Source: Owenia fusiformis
Taxonomy: Eukaryota; Annelida; Polychaeta; Sabellida; Oweniidae
NCBI GenBank assembly: GCA_903813345.2
Contig: CAIIXF020000012.1
Location: forward strand, 23,760,184-23,824,183
Length of the DNA stretch: 64,000 bases
Direction: 5' to 3'
The translations under genes were made by a program, and so were the position numbers. The notes beneath the pieces were generated by a model that was not told the DNA's origin, did not search any database, and worked only from the letters and a program-made list of their open reading frames with translations. Of this stretch, positions 32,916 to 46,440 are shown piece by piece; the stretch's first letter is position 1, and every line of letters starts with the position of its first letter.

Positions 32916-33528
32916 TTTGGGAAGTGAATCGGGAATAAATATTTATAGGGTAGGTCCTAATTTATCTGAAAACATGTCAGAGTTCAGTGGGAAATCTCAT
33001 TTTAAGCTGGCGGCGGAGTGATTTTGACCTTGGTGATTTTACCAGAATTCTCTGAGAAATCTGACGATAGAGGGGGTTAGTGTCTTCAAGTTTATTTATT
33101 TCAAAAATTCGGTGGACAACCCATGGTAAGATTGTTATAGCAGGCTAGGCGAGTCTCTCCCGAACACTGTGGTATGTTGCACTAGGCTTGGATACTAATC
33201 GTTAATAAGATACAGGGTAAAATGTTATAATGGCCACCTATGGGAAACTCTACTGTGATCTTCAACCTATTAGAAGGCGCTTTTTGGGGCATTTTGAAGG
33301 TTTTATCCCTTTTTGAGGTTTTTTAGTTCATTGAGAAGCCTAATAGCGCATATCATATTAAAGGGCTGTATCTTAGCTGAACAATGCTACCAAAATCGTG
33401 ACATTTTGAAGCAATTTTGGTGTTTTGGGGGCGAGGCCACTGTGCCAAGTACCCCGAATTCCATTTCCCGTGCCATTCAATTGTTTTCGGGGCAGTTTTG
33501 AATGAACCTTTGTTTCTTCCTACCAATA

Positions 33529-33536
33529 TGACGTCA
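33529..33536. promoter_or_regulatory. CRE palindrome TGACGTCA in each unit (first copy shown)
   Basis: Perfect 8-bp cAMP-response-element palindrome, recurring every 1,060 bp in the twelve full units and absent from the partial thirteenth. Confidence 0.35.
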
Positions 33537-36500
33537 TAAGATGCAATTGAACGCCTTGGCATGGATATCACTTGAAAGATAGTAGAAATCGCTTTCCAAT
33601 GATACCCCATATAGCCATGTTCACCTTAGTTGGGTGTACTCAATCTGTGATGCAATCTGTAAGGTGTACCCCTACCCCAAAGAAATTTCAAGAAATCTCA
33701 AAATCAAATTTCCTGAATTTCGCTAAAAGGACCTGTGTCTATAAGGATTGAATTTTCCTCCGTGCTTTTTCTCAAATATAGGATTGTTATATACCATTGT
33801 GATCGGGATAATGCCTACAATGCTAATATAACCATGTTGGAAGAAAACAAACTAATTCAGTTTACTATTAGGATATAGTCCTGAGTAAGGACATTAGCGG
33901 TTACCGTTAGTGATTTGGTTTTCTGAATAAAAAGTCATTTTCTCCTTCCCTACCCCATTGGAGCGCCATCTAGCGTTTGGGAAGTGAATCGGGAATAAAT
34001 ATTTATAGGGTAGGTCCTAATTTATCTGAAAACATGTCAGAGTTCAGTGGGAAATCTCATTTTAAGCTGGCGGCGGAGTGATTTTGACCTTGGTGATTTT
34101 ACCAGAATTCTCTGAGAAATCTGACGATAGAGGGGGTTAGTGTCTTCAAGTTTATTTATTTCAAAAATTCGGTGGACAACCCATGGTAAGATTGTTATAG
34201 CAGGCTAGGCGAGTCTCTCCCGAACACTGTGGTATGTTGCACTAGGCTTGGATACTAATCGTTAATAAGATACAGGGTAAAATGTTATAATGGCCACCTA
34301 TGGGAAACTCTACTGTGATCTTCAACCTATTAGAAGGCGCTTTTTGGGGCATTTTGAAGGTTTTATCCCTTTTTGAGGTTTTTTAGTTCATTGAGAAGCC
34401 TAATAGCGCATATCATATTAAAGGGCTGTATCTTAGCTGAACAATGCTACCAAAATCGTGACATTTTGAAGCAATTTTGGTGTTTTGGGGGCGAGGCCAC
34501 TGTGCCAAGTACCCCGAATTCCATTTCCCGTGCCATTCAATTGTTTTCGGGGCAGTTTTGAATGAACCTTTGTTTCTTCCTACCAATATGACGTCATAAG
34601 ATGCAATTGAACGCCTTGGCATGGATATCACTTGAAAGATAGTAGAAATCGCTTTCCAATGATACCCCATATAGCCATGTTCACCTTAGTTGGGTGTACT
34701 CAATCTGTGATGCAATCTGTAAGGTGTACCCCTACCCCAAAGAAATTTCAAGAAATCTCAAAATCAAATTTCCTGAATTTCGCTAAAAGGACCTGTGTCT
34801 ATAAGGATTGAATTTTCCTCCGTGCTTTTTCTCAAATATAGGATTGTTATATACCATTGTGATCGGGATAATGCCTACAATGCTAATATAACCATGTTGG
34901 AAGAAAACAAACTAATTCAGTTTACTATTAGGATATAGTCCTGAGTAAGGACATTAGCGGTTACCGTTAGTGATTTGGTTTTCTGAATAAAAAGTCATTT
35001 TCTCCTTCCCTACCCCATTGGAGCGCCATCTAGCGTTTGGGAAGTGAATCGGGAATAAATATTTATAGGGTAGGTCCTAATTTATCTGAAAACATGTCAG
35101 AGTTCAGTGGGAAATCTCATTTTAAGCTGGCGGCGGAGTGATTTTGACCTTGGTGATTTTACCAGAATTCTCTGAGAAATCTGACGATAGAGGGGGTTAG
35201 TGTCTTCAAGTTTATTTATTTCAAAAATTCGGTGGACAACCCATGGTAAGATTGTTATAGCAGGCTAGGCGAGTCTCTCCCGAACACTGTGGTATGTTGC
35301 ACTAGGCTTGGATACTAATCGTTAATAAGATACAGGGTAAAATGTTATAATGGCCACCTATGGGAAACTCTACTGTGATCTTCAACCTATTAGAAGGCGC
35401 TTTTTGGGGCATTTTGAAGGTTTTATCCCTTTTTGAGGTTTTTTAGTTCATTGAGAAGCCTAATAGCGCATATCATATTAAAGGGCTGTATCTTAGCTGA
35501 ACAATGCTACCAAAATCGTGACATTTTGAAGCAATTTTGGTGTTTTGGGGGCGAGGCCACTGTGCCAAGTACCCCGAATTCCATTTCCCGTGCCATTCAA
35601 TTGTTTTCGGGGCAGTTTTGAATGAACCTTTGTTTCTTCCTACCAATATGACGTCATAAGATGCAATTGAACGCCTTGGCATGGATATCACTTGAAAGAT
35701 AGTAGAAATCGCTTTCCAATGATACCCCATATAGCCATGTTCACCTTAGTTGGGTGTACTCAATCTGTGATGCAATCTGTAAGGTGTACCCCTACCCCAA
35801 AGAAATTTCAAGAAATCTCAAAATCAAATTTCCTGAATTTCGCTAAAAGGACCTGTGTCTATAAGGATTGAATTTTCCTCCGTGCTTTTTCTCAAATATA
35901 GGATTGTTATATACCATTGTGATCGGGATAATGCCTACAATGCTAATATAACCATGTTGGAAGAAAACAAACTAATTCAGTTTACTATTAGGATATAGTC
36001 CTGAGTAAGGACATTAGCGGTTACCGTTAGTGATTTGGTTTTCTGAATAAAAAGTCATTTTCTCCTTCCCTACCCCATTGGAGCGCCATCTAGCGTTTGG
36101 GAAGTGAATCGGGAATAAATATTTATAGGGTAGGTCCTAATTTATCTGAAAACATGTCAGAGTTCAGTGGGAAATCTCATTTTAAGCTGGCGGCGGAGTG
36201 ATTTTGACCTTGGTGATTTTACCAGAATTCTCTGAGAAATCTGACGATAGAGGGGGTTAGTGTCTTCAAGTTTATTTATTTCAAAAATTCGGTGGACAAC
36301 CCATGGTAAGATTGTTATAGTAGGCTAGGCGAGTCTCTCCCGAACACTGTGGTATGTTGCACTAGGCTTGGATACTAATCGTTAATAAGATACAGGGTAA
36401 AATGTTATAATGGCCACCTATGGGAAACTCTACTGTGATCTTCAACCTATTAGAAGGCGCTTTTTGGGGCATTTTGAAGGTTTTATCCCTTTTTGAGGTT

Positions 36501-39500
36501 TTTTAGTTCATTGAGAAGCCTAATAGCGCATATCATATTAAAGGGCTGTATCTTAGCTGAACAATGCTACCAAAATCGTGACATTTTGAAGCAATTTTGG
36601 TGTTTTGGGGGCGAGGCCACTGTGCCAAGTACCCCGAATTCCATTTCCCGTGCCATTCAATTGTTTTCGGGGCAGTTTTGAATGAACCTTTGTTTCTTCC
36701 TACCAATATGACGTCATAAGATGCAATTGAACGCCTTGGCATGGATATCACTTGAAAGATAGTAGAAATCGCTTTCCAATGATACCCCATATAGCCATGT
36801 TCACCTTAGTTGGGTGTACTCAATCTGTGATGCAATCTGTAAGGTGTACCCCTACCCCAAAGAAATTTCAAGAAATCTCAAAATCAAATTTCCTGAATTT
36901 CGCTAAAAGGACCTGTGTCTATAAGGATTGAATTTTCCTCCGTGCTTTTTCTCAAATATAGGATTGTTATATACCATTGTGATCGGGATAATGCCTACAA
37001 TGCTAATATAACCATGTTGGAAGAAAACAAACTAATTCAGTTTACTATTAGGATATAGTCCTGAGTAAGGACATTAGCGGTTACCGTTAGTGATTTGGTT
37101 TTCTGAATAAAAAGTCATTTTCTCCTTCCCTACCCCATTGGAGCGCCATCTAGCGTTTGGGAAGTGAATCGGGAATAAATATTTATAGGGTAGGTCCTAA
37201 TTTATCTGAAAACATGTCAGAGTTCAGTGGGAAATCTCATTTTAAGCTGGCGGCGGAGTGATTTTGACCTTGGTGATTTTACCAGAATTCTCTGAGAAAT
37301 CTGACGATAGAGGGGGTTAGTGTCTTCAAGTTTATTTATTTCAAAAATTCGGTGGACAACCCATGGTAAGATTGTTATAGCAGGCTAGGCGAGTCTCTCC
37401 CGAACACTGTGGTATGTTGCACTAGGCTTGGATACTAATCGTTAATAAGATACAGGGTAAAATGTTATAATGGCCACCTATGGGAAACTCTACTGTGATC
37501 TTCAACCTATTAGAAGGCGCTTTTTGGGGCATTTTGAAGGTTTTATCCCTTTTTGAGGTTTTTTAGTTCATTGAGAAGCCTAATAGCGCATATCATATTA
37601 AAGGGCTGTATCTTAGCTGAACAATGCTACCAAAATCGTGACATTTTGAAGCAATTTTGGTGTTTTGGGGGCGAGGCCACTGTGCCAAGTACCCCGAATT
37701 CCATTTCCCGTGCCATTCAATTGTTTTCGGGGCAGTTTTGAATGAACCTTTGTTTCTTCCTACCAATATGACGTCATAAGATGCAATTGAACGCCTTGGC
37801 ATGGATATCACTTGAAAGATAGTAGAAATCGCTTTCCAATGATACCCCATATAGCCATGTTCACCTTAGTTGGGTGTACTCAATCTGTGATGCAATCTGT
37901 AAGGTGTACCCCTACCCCAAAGAAATTTCAAGAAATCTCAAAATCAAATTTCCTGAATTTCGCTAAAAGGACCTGTGTCTATAAGGATTGAATTTTCCTC
38001 CGTGCTTTTTCTCAAATATAGGATTGTTATATACCATTGTGATCGGGATAATGCCTACAATGCTAATATAACCATGTTGGAAGAAAACAAACTAATTCAG
38101 TTTACTATTAGGATATAGTCCTGAGTAAGGACATTAGCGGTTACCGTTAGTGATTTGGTTTTCTGAATAAAAAGTCATTTTCTCCTTCCCTACCCCATTG
38201 GAGCGCCATCTAGCGTTTGGGAAGTGAATCGGGAATAAATATTTATAGGGTAGGTCCTAATTTATCTGAAAACATGTCAGAGTTCAGTGGGAAATCTCAT
38301 TTTAAGCTGGCGGCGGAGTGATTTTGACCTTGGTGATTTTACCAGAATTCTCTGAGAAATCTGACGATAGAGGGGGTTAGTGTCTTCAAGTTTATTTATT
38401 TCAAAAATTCGGTGGACAACCCATGGTAAGATTGTTATAGCAGGCTAGGCGAGTCTCTCCCGAACACTGTGGTATGTTGCACTAGGCTTGGATACTAATC
38501 GTTAATAAGATACAGGGTAAAATGTTATAATGGCCACCTATGGGAAACTCTACTGTGATCTTCAACCTATTAGAAGGCGCTTTTTGGGGCATTTTGAAGG
38601 TTTTATCCCTTTTTGAGGTTTTTTAGTTCATTGAGAAGCCTAATAGCGCATATCATATTAAAGGGCTGTATCTTAGCTGAACAATGCTACCAAAATCGTG
38701 ACATTTTGAAGCAATTTTGGTGTTTTGGGGGCGAGGCCACTGTGCCAAGTACCCCGAATTCCATTTCCCGTGCCATTCAATTGTTTTCGGGGCAGTTTTG
38801 AATGAACCTTTGTTTCTTCCTACCAATATGACGTCATAAGATGCAATTGAACGCCTTGGCATGGATATCACTTGAAAGATAGTAGAAATCGCTTTCCAAT
38901 GATACCCCATATAGCCATGTTCACCTTAGTTGGGTGTACTCAATCTGTGATGCAATCTGTAAGGTGTACCCCTACCCCAAAGAAATTTCAAGAAATCTCA
39001 AAATCAAATTTCCTGAATTTCGCTAAAAGGACCTGTGTCTATAAGGATTGAATTTTCCTCCGTGCTTTTTCTCAAATATAGGATTGTTATATACCATTGT
39101 GATCGGGATAATGCCTACAATGCTAATATAACCATGTTGGAAGAAAACAAACTAATTCAGTTTACTATTAGGATATAGTCCTGAGTAAGGACATTAGCGG
39201 TTACCGTTAGTGATTTGGTTTTCTGAATAAAAAGTCATTTTCTCCTTCCCTACCCCATTGGAGCGCCATCTAGCGTTTGGGAAGTGAATCGGGAATAAAT
39301 ATTTATAGGGTAGGTCCTAATTTATCTGAAAACATGTCAGAGTTCAGTGGGAAATCTCATTTTAAGCTGGCGGCGGAGTGATTTTGACCTTGGTGATTTT
39401 ACCAGAATTCTCTGAGAAATCTGACGATAGAGGGGGTTAGTGTCTTCAAGTTTATTTATTTCAAAAATTCGGTGGACAACCCATGGTAAGATTGTTATAG

Positions 39501-42500
39501 CAGGCTAGGCGAGTCTCTCCCGAACACTGTGGTATGTTGCACTAGGCTTGGATACTAATCGTTAATAAGATACAGGGTAAAATGTTATAATGGCCACCTA
39601 TGGGAAACTCTACTGTGATCTTCAACCTATTAGAAGGCGCTTTTTGGGGCATTTTGAAGGTTTTATCCCTTTTTGAGGTTTTTTAGTTCATTGAGAAGCC
39701 TAATAGCGCATATCATATTAAAGGGCTGTATCTTAGCTGAACAATGCTACCAAAATCGTGACATTTTGAAGCAATTTTGGTGTTTTGGGGGCGAGGCCAC
39801 TGTGCCAAGTACCCCGAATTCCATTTCCCGTGCCATTCAATTGTTTTCGGGGCAGTTTTGAATGAACCTTTGTTTCTTCCTACCAATATGACGTCATAAG
39901 ATGCAATTGAACGCCTTGGCATGGATATCACTTGAAAGATAGTAGAAATCGCTTTCCAATGATACCCCATATAGCCATGTTCACCTTAGTTGGGTGTACT
40001 CAATCTGTGATGCAATCTGTAAGGTGTACCCCTACCCCAAAGAAATTTCAAGAAATCTCAAAATCAAATTTCCTGAATTTCGCTAAAAGGACCTGTGTCT
40101 ATAAGGATTGAATTTTCCTCCGTGCTTTTTCTCAAATATAGGATTGTTATATACCATTGTGATCGGGATAATGCCTACAATGCTAATATAACCATGTTGG
40201 AAGAAAACAAACTAATTCAGTTTACTATTAGGATATAGTCCTGAGTAAGGACATTAGCGGTTACCGTTAGTGATTTGGTTTTCTGAATAAAAAGTCATTT
40301 TCTCCTTCCCTACCCCATTGGAGCGCCATCTAGCGTTTGGGAAGTGAATCGGGAATAAATATTTATAGGGTAGGTCCTAATTTATCTGAAAACATGTCAG
40401 AGTTCAGTGGGAAATCTCATTTTAAGCTGGCGGCGGAGTGATTTTGACCTTGGTGATTTTACCAGAATTCTCTGAGAAATCTGACGATAGAGGGGGTTAG
40501 TGTCTTCAAGTTTATTTATTTCAAAAATTCGGTGGACAACCCATGGTAAGATTGTTATAGTAGGCTAGGCGAGTCTCTCCCGAACACTGTGGTATGTTGC
40601 ACTAGGCTTGGATACTAATCGTTAATAAGATACAGGGTAAAATGTTATAATGGCCACCTATGGGAAACTCTACTGTGATCTTCAACCTATTAGAAGGCGC
40701 TTTTTGGGGCATTTTGAAGGTTTTATCCCTTTTTGAGGTTTTTTAGTTCATTGAGAAGCCTAATAGCGCATATCATATTAAAGGGCTGTATCTTAGCTGA
40801 ACAATGCTACCAAAATCGTGACATTTTGAAGCAATTTTGGTGTTTTGGGGGCGAGGCCACTGTGCCAAGTACCCCGAATTCCATTTCCCGTGCCATTCAA
40901 TTGTTTTCGGGGCAGTTTTGAATGAACCTTTGTTTCTTCCTACCAATATGACGTCATAAGATGCAATTGAACGCCTTGGCATGGATATCACTTGAAAGAT
41001 AGTAGAAATCGCTTTCCAATGATACCCCATATAGCCATGTTCACCTTAGTTGGGTGTACTCAATCTGTGATGCAATCTGTAAGGTGTACCCCTACCCCAA
41101 AGAAATTTCAAGAAATCTCAAAATCAAATTTCCTGAATTTCGCTAAAAGGACCTGTGTCTATAAGGATTGAATTTTCCTCCGTGCTTTTTCTCAAATATA
41201 GGATTGTTATATACCATTGTGATCGGGATAATGCCTACAATGCTAATATAACCATGTTGGAAGAAAACAAACTAATTCAGTTTACTATTAGGATATAGTC
41301 CTGAGTAAGGACATTAGCGGTTACCGTTAGTGATTTGGTTTTCTGAATAAAAAGTCATTTTCTCCTTCCCTACCCCATTGGAGCGCCATCTAGCGTTTGG
41401 GAAGTGAATCGGGAATAAATATTTATAGGGTAGGTCCTAATTTATCTGAAAACATGTCAGAGTTCAGTGGGAAATCTCATTTTAAGCTGGCGGCGGAGTG
41501 ATTTTGACCTTGGTGATTTTACCAGAATTCTCTGAGAAATCTGACGATAGAGGGGGTTAGTGTCTTCAAGTTTATTTATTTCAAAAATTCGGTGGACAAC
41601 CCATGGTAAGATTGTTATAGCAGGCTAGGCGAGTCTCTCCCGAACACTGTGGTATGTTGCACTAGGCTTGGATACTAATCGTTAATAAGATACAGGGTAA
41701 AATGTTATAATGGCCACCTATGGGAAACTCTACTGTGATCTTCAACCTATTAGAAGGCGCTTTTTGGGGCATTTTGAAGGTTTTATCCCTTTTTGAGGTT
41801 TTTTAGTTCATTGAGAAGCCTAATAGCGCATATCATATTAAAGGGCTGTATCTTAGCTGAACAATGCTACCAAAATCGTGACATTTTGAAGCAATTTTGG
41901 TGTTTTGGGGGCGAGGCCACTGTGCCAAGTACCCCGAATTCCATTTCCCGTGCCATTCAATTGTTTTCGGGGCAGTTTTGAATGAACCTTTGTTTCTTCC
42001 TACCAATATGACGTCATAAGATGCAATTGAACGCCTTGGCATGGATATCACTTGAAAGATAGTAGAAATCGCTTTCCAATGATACCCCATATAGCCATGT
42101 TCACCTTAGTTGGGTGTACTCAATCTGTGATGCAATCTGTAAGGTGTACCCCTACCCCAAAGAAATTTCAAGAAATCTCAAAATCAAATTTCCTGAATTT
42201 CGCTAAAAGGACCTGTGTCTATAAGGATTGAATTTTCCTCCGTGCTTTTTCTCAAATATAGGATTGTTATATACCATTGTGATCGGGATAATGCCTACAA
42301 TGCTAATATAACCATGTTGGAAGAAAACAAACTAATTCAGTTTACTATTAGGATATAGTCCTGAGTAAGGACATTAGCGGTTACCGTTAGTGATTTGGTT
42401 TTCTGAATAAAAAGTCATTTTCTCCTTCCCTACCCCATTGGAGCGCCATCTAGCGTTTGGGAAGTGAATCGGGAATAAATATTTATAGGGTAGGTCCTAA

Positions 42501-45500
42501 TTTATCTGAAAACATGTCAGAGTTCAGTGGGAAATCTCATTTTAAGCTGGCGGCGGAGTGATTTTGACCTTGGTGATTTTACCAGAATTCTCTGAGAAAT
42601 CTGACGATAGAGGGGGTTAGTGTCTTCAAGTTTATTTATTTCAAAAATTCGGTGGACAACCCATGGTAAGATTGTTATAGCAGGCTAGGCGAGTCTCTCC
42701 CGAACACTGTGGTATGTTGCACTAGGCTTGGATACTAATCGTTAATAAGATACAGGGTAAAATGTTATAATGGCCACCTATGGGAAACTCTACTGTGATC
42801 TTCAACCTATTAGAAGGCGCTTTTTGGGGCATTTTGAAGGTTTTATCCCTTTTTGAGGTTTTTTAGTTCATTGAGAAGCCTAATAGCGCATATCATATTA
42901 AAGGGCTGTATCTTAGCTGAACAATGCTACCAAAATCGTGACATTTTGAAGCAATTTTGGTGTTTTGGGGGCGAGGCCACTGTGCCAAGTACCCCGAATT
43001 CCATTTCCCGTGCCATTCAATTGTTTTCGGGGCAGTTTTGAATGAACCTTTGTTTCTTCCTACCAATATGACGTCATAAGATGCAATTGAACGCCTTGGC
43101 ATGGATATCACTTGAAAGATAGTAGAAATCGCTTTCCAATGATACCCCATATAGCCATGTTCACCTTAGTTGGGTGTACTCAATCTGTGATGCAATCTGT
43201 AAGGTGTACCCCTACCCCAAAGAAATTTCAAGAAATCTCAAAATCAAATTTCCTGAATTTCGCTAAAAGGACCTGTGTCTATAAGGATTGAATTTTCCTC
43301 CGTGCTTTTTCTCAAATATAGGATTGTTATATACCATTGTGATCGGGATAATGCCTACAATGCTAATATAACCATGTTGGAAGAAAACAAACTAATTCAG
43401 TTTACTATTAGGATATAGTCCTGAGTAAGGACATTAGCGGTTACCGTTAGTGATTTGGTTTTCTGAATAAAAAGTCATTTTCTCCTTCCCTACCCCATTG
43501 GAGCGCCATCTAGCGTTTGGGAAGTGAATCGGGAATAAATATTTATAGGGTAGGTCCTAATTTATCTGAAAACATGTCAGAGTTCAGTGGGAAATCTCAT
43601 TTTAAGCTGGCGGCGGAGTGATTTTGACCTTGGTGATTTTACCAGAATTCTCTGAGAAATCTGACGATAGAGGGGGTTAGTGTCTTCAAGTTTATTTATT
43701 TCAAAAATTCGGTGGACAACCCATGGTAAGATTGTTATAGTAGGCTAGGCGAGTCTCTCCCGAACACTGTGGTATGTTGCACTAGGCTTGGATACTAATC
43801 GTTAATAAGATACAGGGTAAAATGTTATAATGGCCACCTATGGGAAACTCTACTGTGATCTTCAACCTATTAGAAGGCGCTTTTTGGGGCATTTTGAAGG
43901 TTTTATCCCTTTTTGAGGTTTTTTAGTTCATTGAGAAGCCTAATAGCGCATATCATATTAAAGGGCTGTATCTTAGCTGAACAATGCTACCAAAATCGTG
44001 ACATTTTGAAGCAATTTTGGTGTTTTGGGGGCGAGGCCACTGTGCCAAGTACCCCGAATTCCATTTCCCGTGCCATTCAATTGTTTTCGGGGCAGTTTTG
44101 AATGAACCTTTGTTTCTTCCTACCAATATGACGTCATAAGATGCAATTGAACGCCTTGGCATGGATATCACTTGAAAGATAGTAGAAATCGCTTTCCAAT
44201 GATACCCCATATAGCCATGTTCACCTTAGTTGGGTGTACTCAATCTGTGATGCAATCTGTAAGGTGTACCCCTACCCCAAAGAAATTTCAAGAAATCTCA
44301 AAATCAAATTTCCTGAATTTCGCTAAAAGGACCTGTGTCTATAAGGATTGAATTTTCCTCCGTGCTTTTTCTCAAATATAGGATTGTTATATACCATTGT
44401 GATCGGGATAATGCCTACAATGCTAATATAACCATGTTGGAAGAAAACAAACTAATTCAGTTTACTATTAGGATATAGTCCTGAGTAAGGACATTAGCGG
44501 TTACCGTTAGTGATTTGGTTTTCTGAATAAAAAGTCATTTTCTCCTTCCCTACCCCATTGGAGCGCCATCTAGCGTTTGGGAAGTGAATCGGGAATAAAT
44601 ATTTATAGGGTAGGTCCTAATTTATCTGAAAACATGTCAGAGTTCAGTGGGAAATCTCATTTTAAGCTGGCGGCGGAGTGATTTTGACCTTGGTGATTTT
44701 ACCAGAATTCTCTGAGAAATCTGACGATAGAGGGGGTTAGTGTCTTCAAGTTTATTTATTTCAAAAATTCGGTGGACAACCCATGGTAAGATTGTTATAG
44801 CAGGCTAGGCGAGTCTCTCCCGAACACTGTGGTATGTTGCACTAGGCTTGGATACTAATCGTTAATAAGATACAGGGTAAAATGTTATAATGGCCACCTA
44901 TGGGAAACTCTACTGTGATCTTCAACCTATTAGAAGGCGCTTTTTGGGGCATTTTGAAGGTTTTATCCCTTTTTGAGGTTTTTTAGTTCATTGAGAAGCC
45001 TAATAGCGCATATCATATTAAAGGGCTGTATCTTAGCTGAACAATGCTACCAAAATCGTGACATTTTGAAGCAATTTTGGTGTTTTGGGGGCGAGGCCAC
45101 TGTGCCAAGTACCCCGAATTCCATTTCCCGTGCCATTCAATTGTTTTCGGGGCAGTTTTGAATGAACCTTTGTTTCTTCCTACCAATATGACGTCATAAG
45201 ATGCAATTGAACGCCTTGGCATGGATATCACTTGAAAGATAGTAGAAATCGCTTTCCAATGATACCCCATATAGCCATGTTCACCTTAGTTGGGTGTACT
45301 CAATCTGTGATGCAATCTGTAAGGTGTACCCCTACCCCAAAGAAATTTCAAGAAATCTCAAAATCAAATTTCCTGAATTTCGCTAAAAGGACCTGTGTCT
45401 ATAAGGATTGAATTTTCCTCCGTGCTTTTTCTCAAATATAGGATTGTTATATACCATTGTGATCGGGATAATGCCTACAATGCTAATATAACCATGTTGG

Positions 45501-45987
45501 AAGAAAACAAACTAATTCAGTTTACTATTAGGATATAGTCCTGAGTAAGGACATTAGCGGTTACCGTTAGTGATTTGGTTTTCTGAATAAAAAGTCATTT
45601 TCTCCTTCCCTACCCCATTGGAGCGCCATCTAGCGTTTGGGAAGTGAATCGGGAATAAATATTTATAGGGTAGGTCCTAATTTATCTGAAAACATGTCAG
45701 AGTTCAGTGGGAAATCTCATTTTAAGCTGGCGGCGGAGTGATTTTGACCTTGGTGATTTTACCAGAATTCTCTGAGAAATCTGACGATAGAGGGGGTTAG
45801 TGTCTTCAAGTTTATTTATTTCAAAAATTCGGTGGACAACCCATGGTAAGATTGTTATAGCAGGCTAGGCGAGTCTCTCCCGAACACTGTGGTATGTTGC
45901 ACTAGGCTTGGATACTAATCGTTAATAAGATACAGGGTAAAATGTTATAATGGCCACCTATGGGAAACTCTACTGTGATCTTCAACC

Positions 45988-46319
45988 GAACAAAATCGCT
46001 CCACTACTTTTTGAGTTACAGCAAAAATCGTAAAATAACGAGTAAAGGCCGCCATTTTTCAAGATGGCTGCCATGTGCTTCTTTAGTATCTACATTTCAA
46101 GCTTTATTAATGTCCTATATAATTTTTTTACATCTAAAACATATTGCTATTACAGTTTTACATATTGCACCTAAATTACTGTAAATTCGGCACTAAAATG
46201 GCCGCCATTTTGAAATGAGCGGACATTTTGAAAATCGGCTTTCGAGCAGAACTTCTACCCCCATAGGGTATATGTGTACAAAATATGAACAAAATCGGGC
46301 CAACGGTATTTGAGTTATT
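45988..46319 (+). repeat. Unique tail of the tandem-core element, copy 1
   Basis: Starts gaacaaaatcgctccactac, completing the interrupted 135-bp unit. It then diverges into gttacagcaaaaatcgtaaa, ggccgccatttttcaagatg and a final aaaatatgaacaaaatcggg box. The same order occurs in copy 2 at about 48172-48480. Confidence 0.8.
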
Positions 46320-46401
46320 GCCCGGACAGACGGACGGACGGACGTACGGACGGACGTACGTACGGACGGACGGACGTACGTACGGACGGACGGACGGACG
46401 G
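46320..46401 (+). repeat. (ACGG)n/(ACGT) microsatellite
   Basis: Run of cggacgga with interspersed cgtacgta. It is followed by gaggcgttccctatatccct and a cgaacttcgttcg hairpin that closes the element. Confidence 0.9.
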
Positions 46402-46440
46402 AGGCGTTCCCTATATCCCTCCGAACTTCGTTCGATGGGA

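Larger units (their letters stand above)
32811..45987 (+). repeat. Array of 1,060-bp units, 12.43 copies, nearly identical
   Basis: Units start ggatatagtcctgagtaagg at 32811 and every 1,060 bp to 45531; the thirteenth is cut after 457 bp at cttcaacc. By eye the copies are identical except for C/T at unit base 331. Flanks are caaatatGAA on the left and GAAcaaaatcgctcc on the right, i.e. one interrupted 135-bp unit with a 3-bp duplication. Each unit carries a gtcct/aggac hairpin, a gcgccatctagcg CTCF-like site and a TGACGTCA CRE-like palindrome. It is not coding: 1,060 is not a multiple of three, and the only frames (62 codons plus, 85 codons minus) repeat without domain features. The last 457 bp lack both of those frames. 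Confidence 0.95.
31109..46440 (+). mobile_element. Tandem-core non-autonomous element, copy 1, with two later insertions
   Basis: The edges carry the inverted word tcccatcgaac (31109-31119) / gttcgatggga (46430-46440). Between them are ~135-bp core units, a unique tail (45988-46320) and an ACGG microsatellite ending in a ccgaacttcgttcg hairpin. Copy 2 at 47751-48546 has the same order. Copy 1 was enlarged by a mariner element (31376-32370) and by the 1,060-bp array (32811-45987). Architecture (tandem cores, ACGG microsatellite, short inverted ends) matches what is described for bivalve pearl-like elements; the assignment is inferred. Confidence 0.6.

Noticed and set aside
33313-45270. 62-codon plus-strand and 85-codon minus-strand frames repeated every 1,060 bp
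   Set aside because: They overlap on opposite strands, show no domain or splice context, and their regular recurrence simply follows the satellite unit.
32811-45987. CRISPR array or rDNA-type gene cluster
   Set aside because: Units are 1,060 bp with no short direct repeats and unique spacers, and no rRNA, 5S or histone sequence is recognisable.
32811-45987. Helitron interpretation of the 1,060-bp array
   Set aside because: No TC start, CTRR end with hairpin, or A|T insertion site; instead there is a 3-bp duplication.
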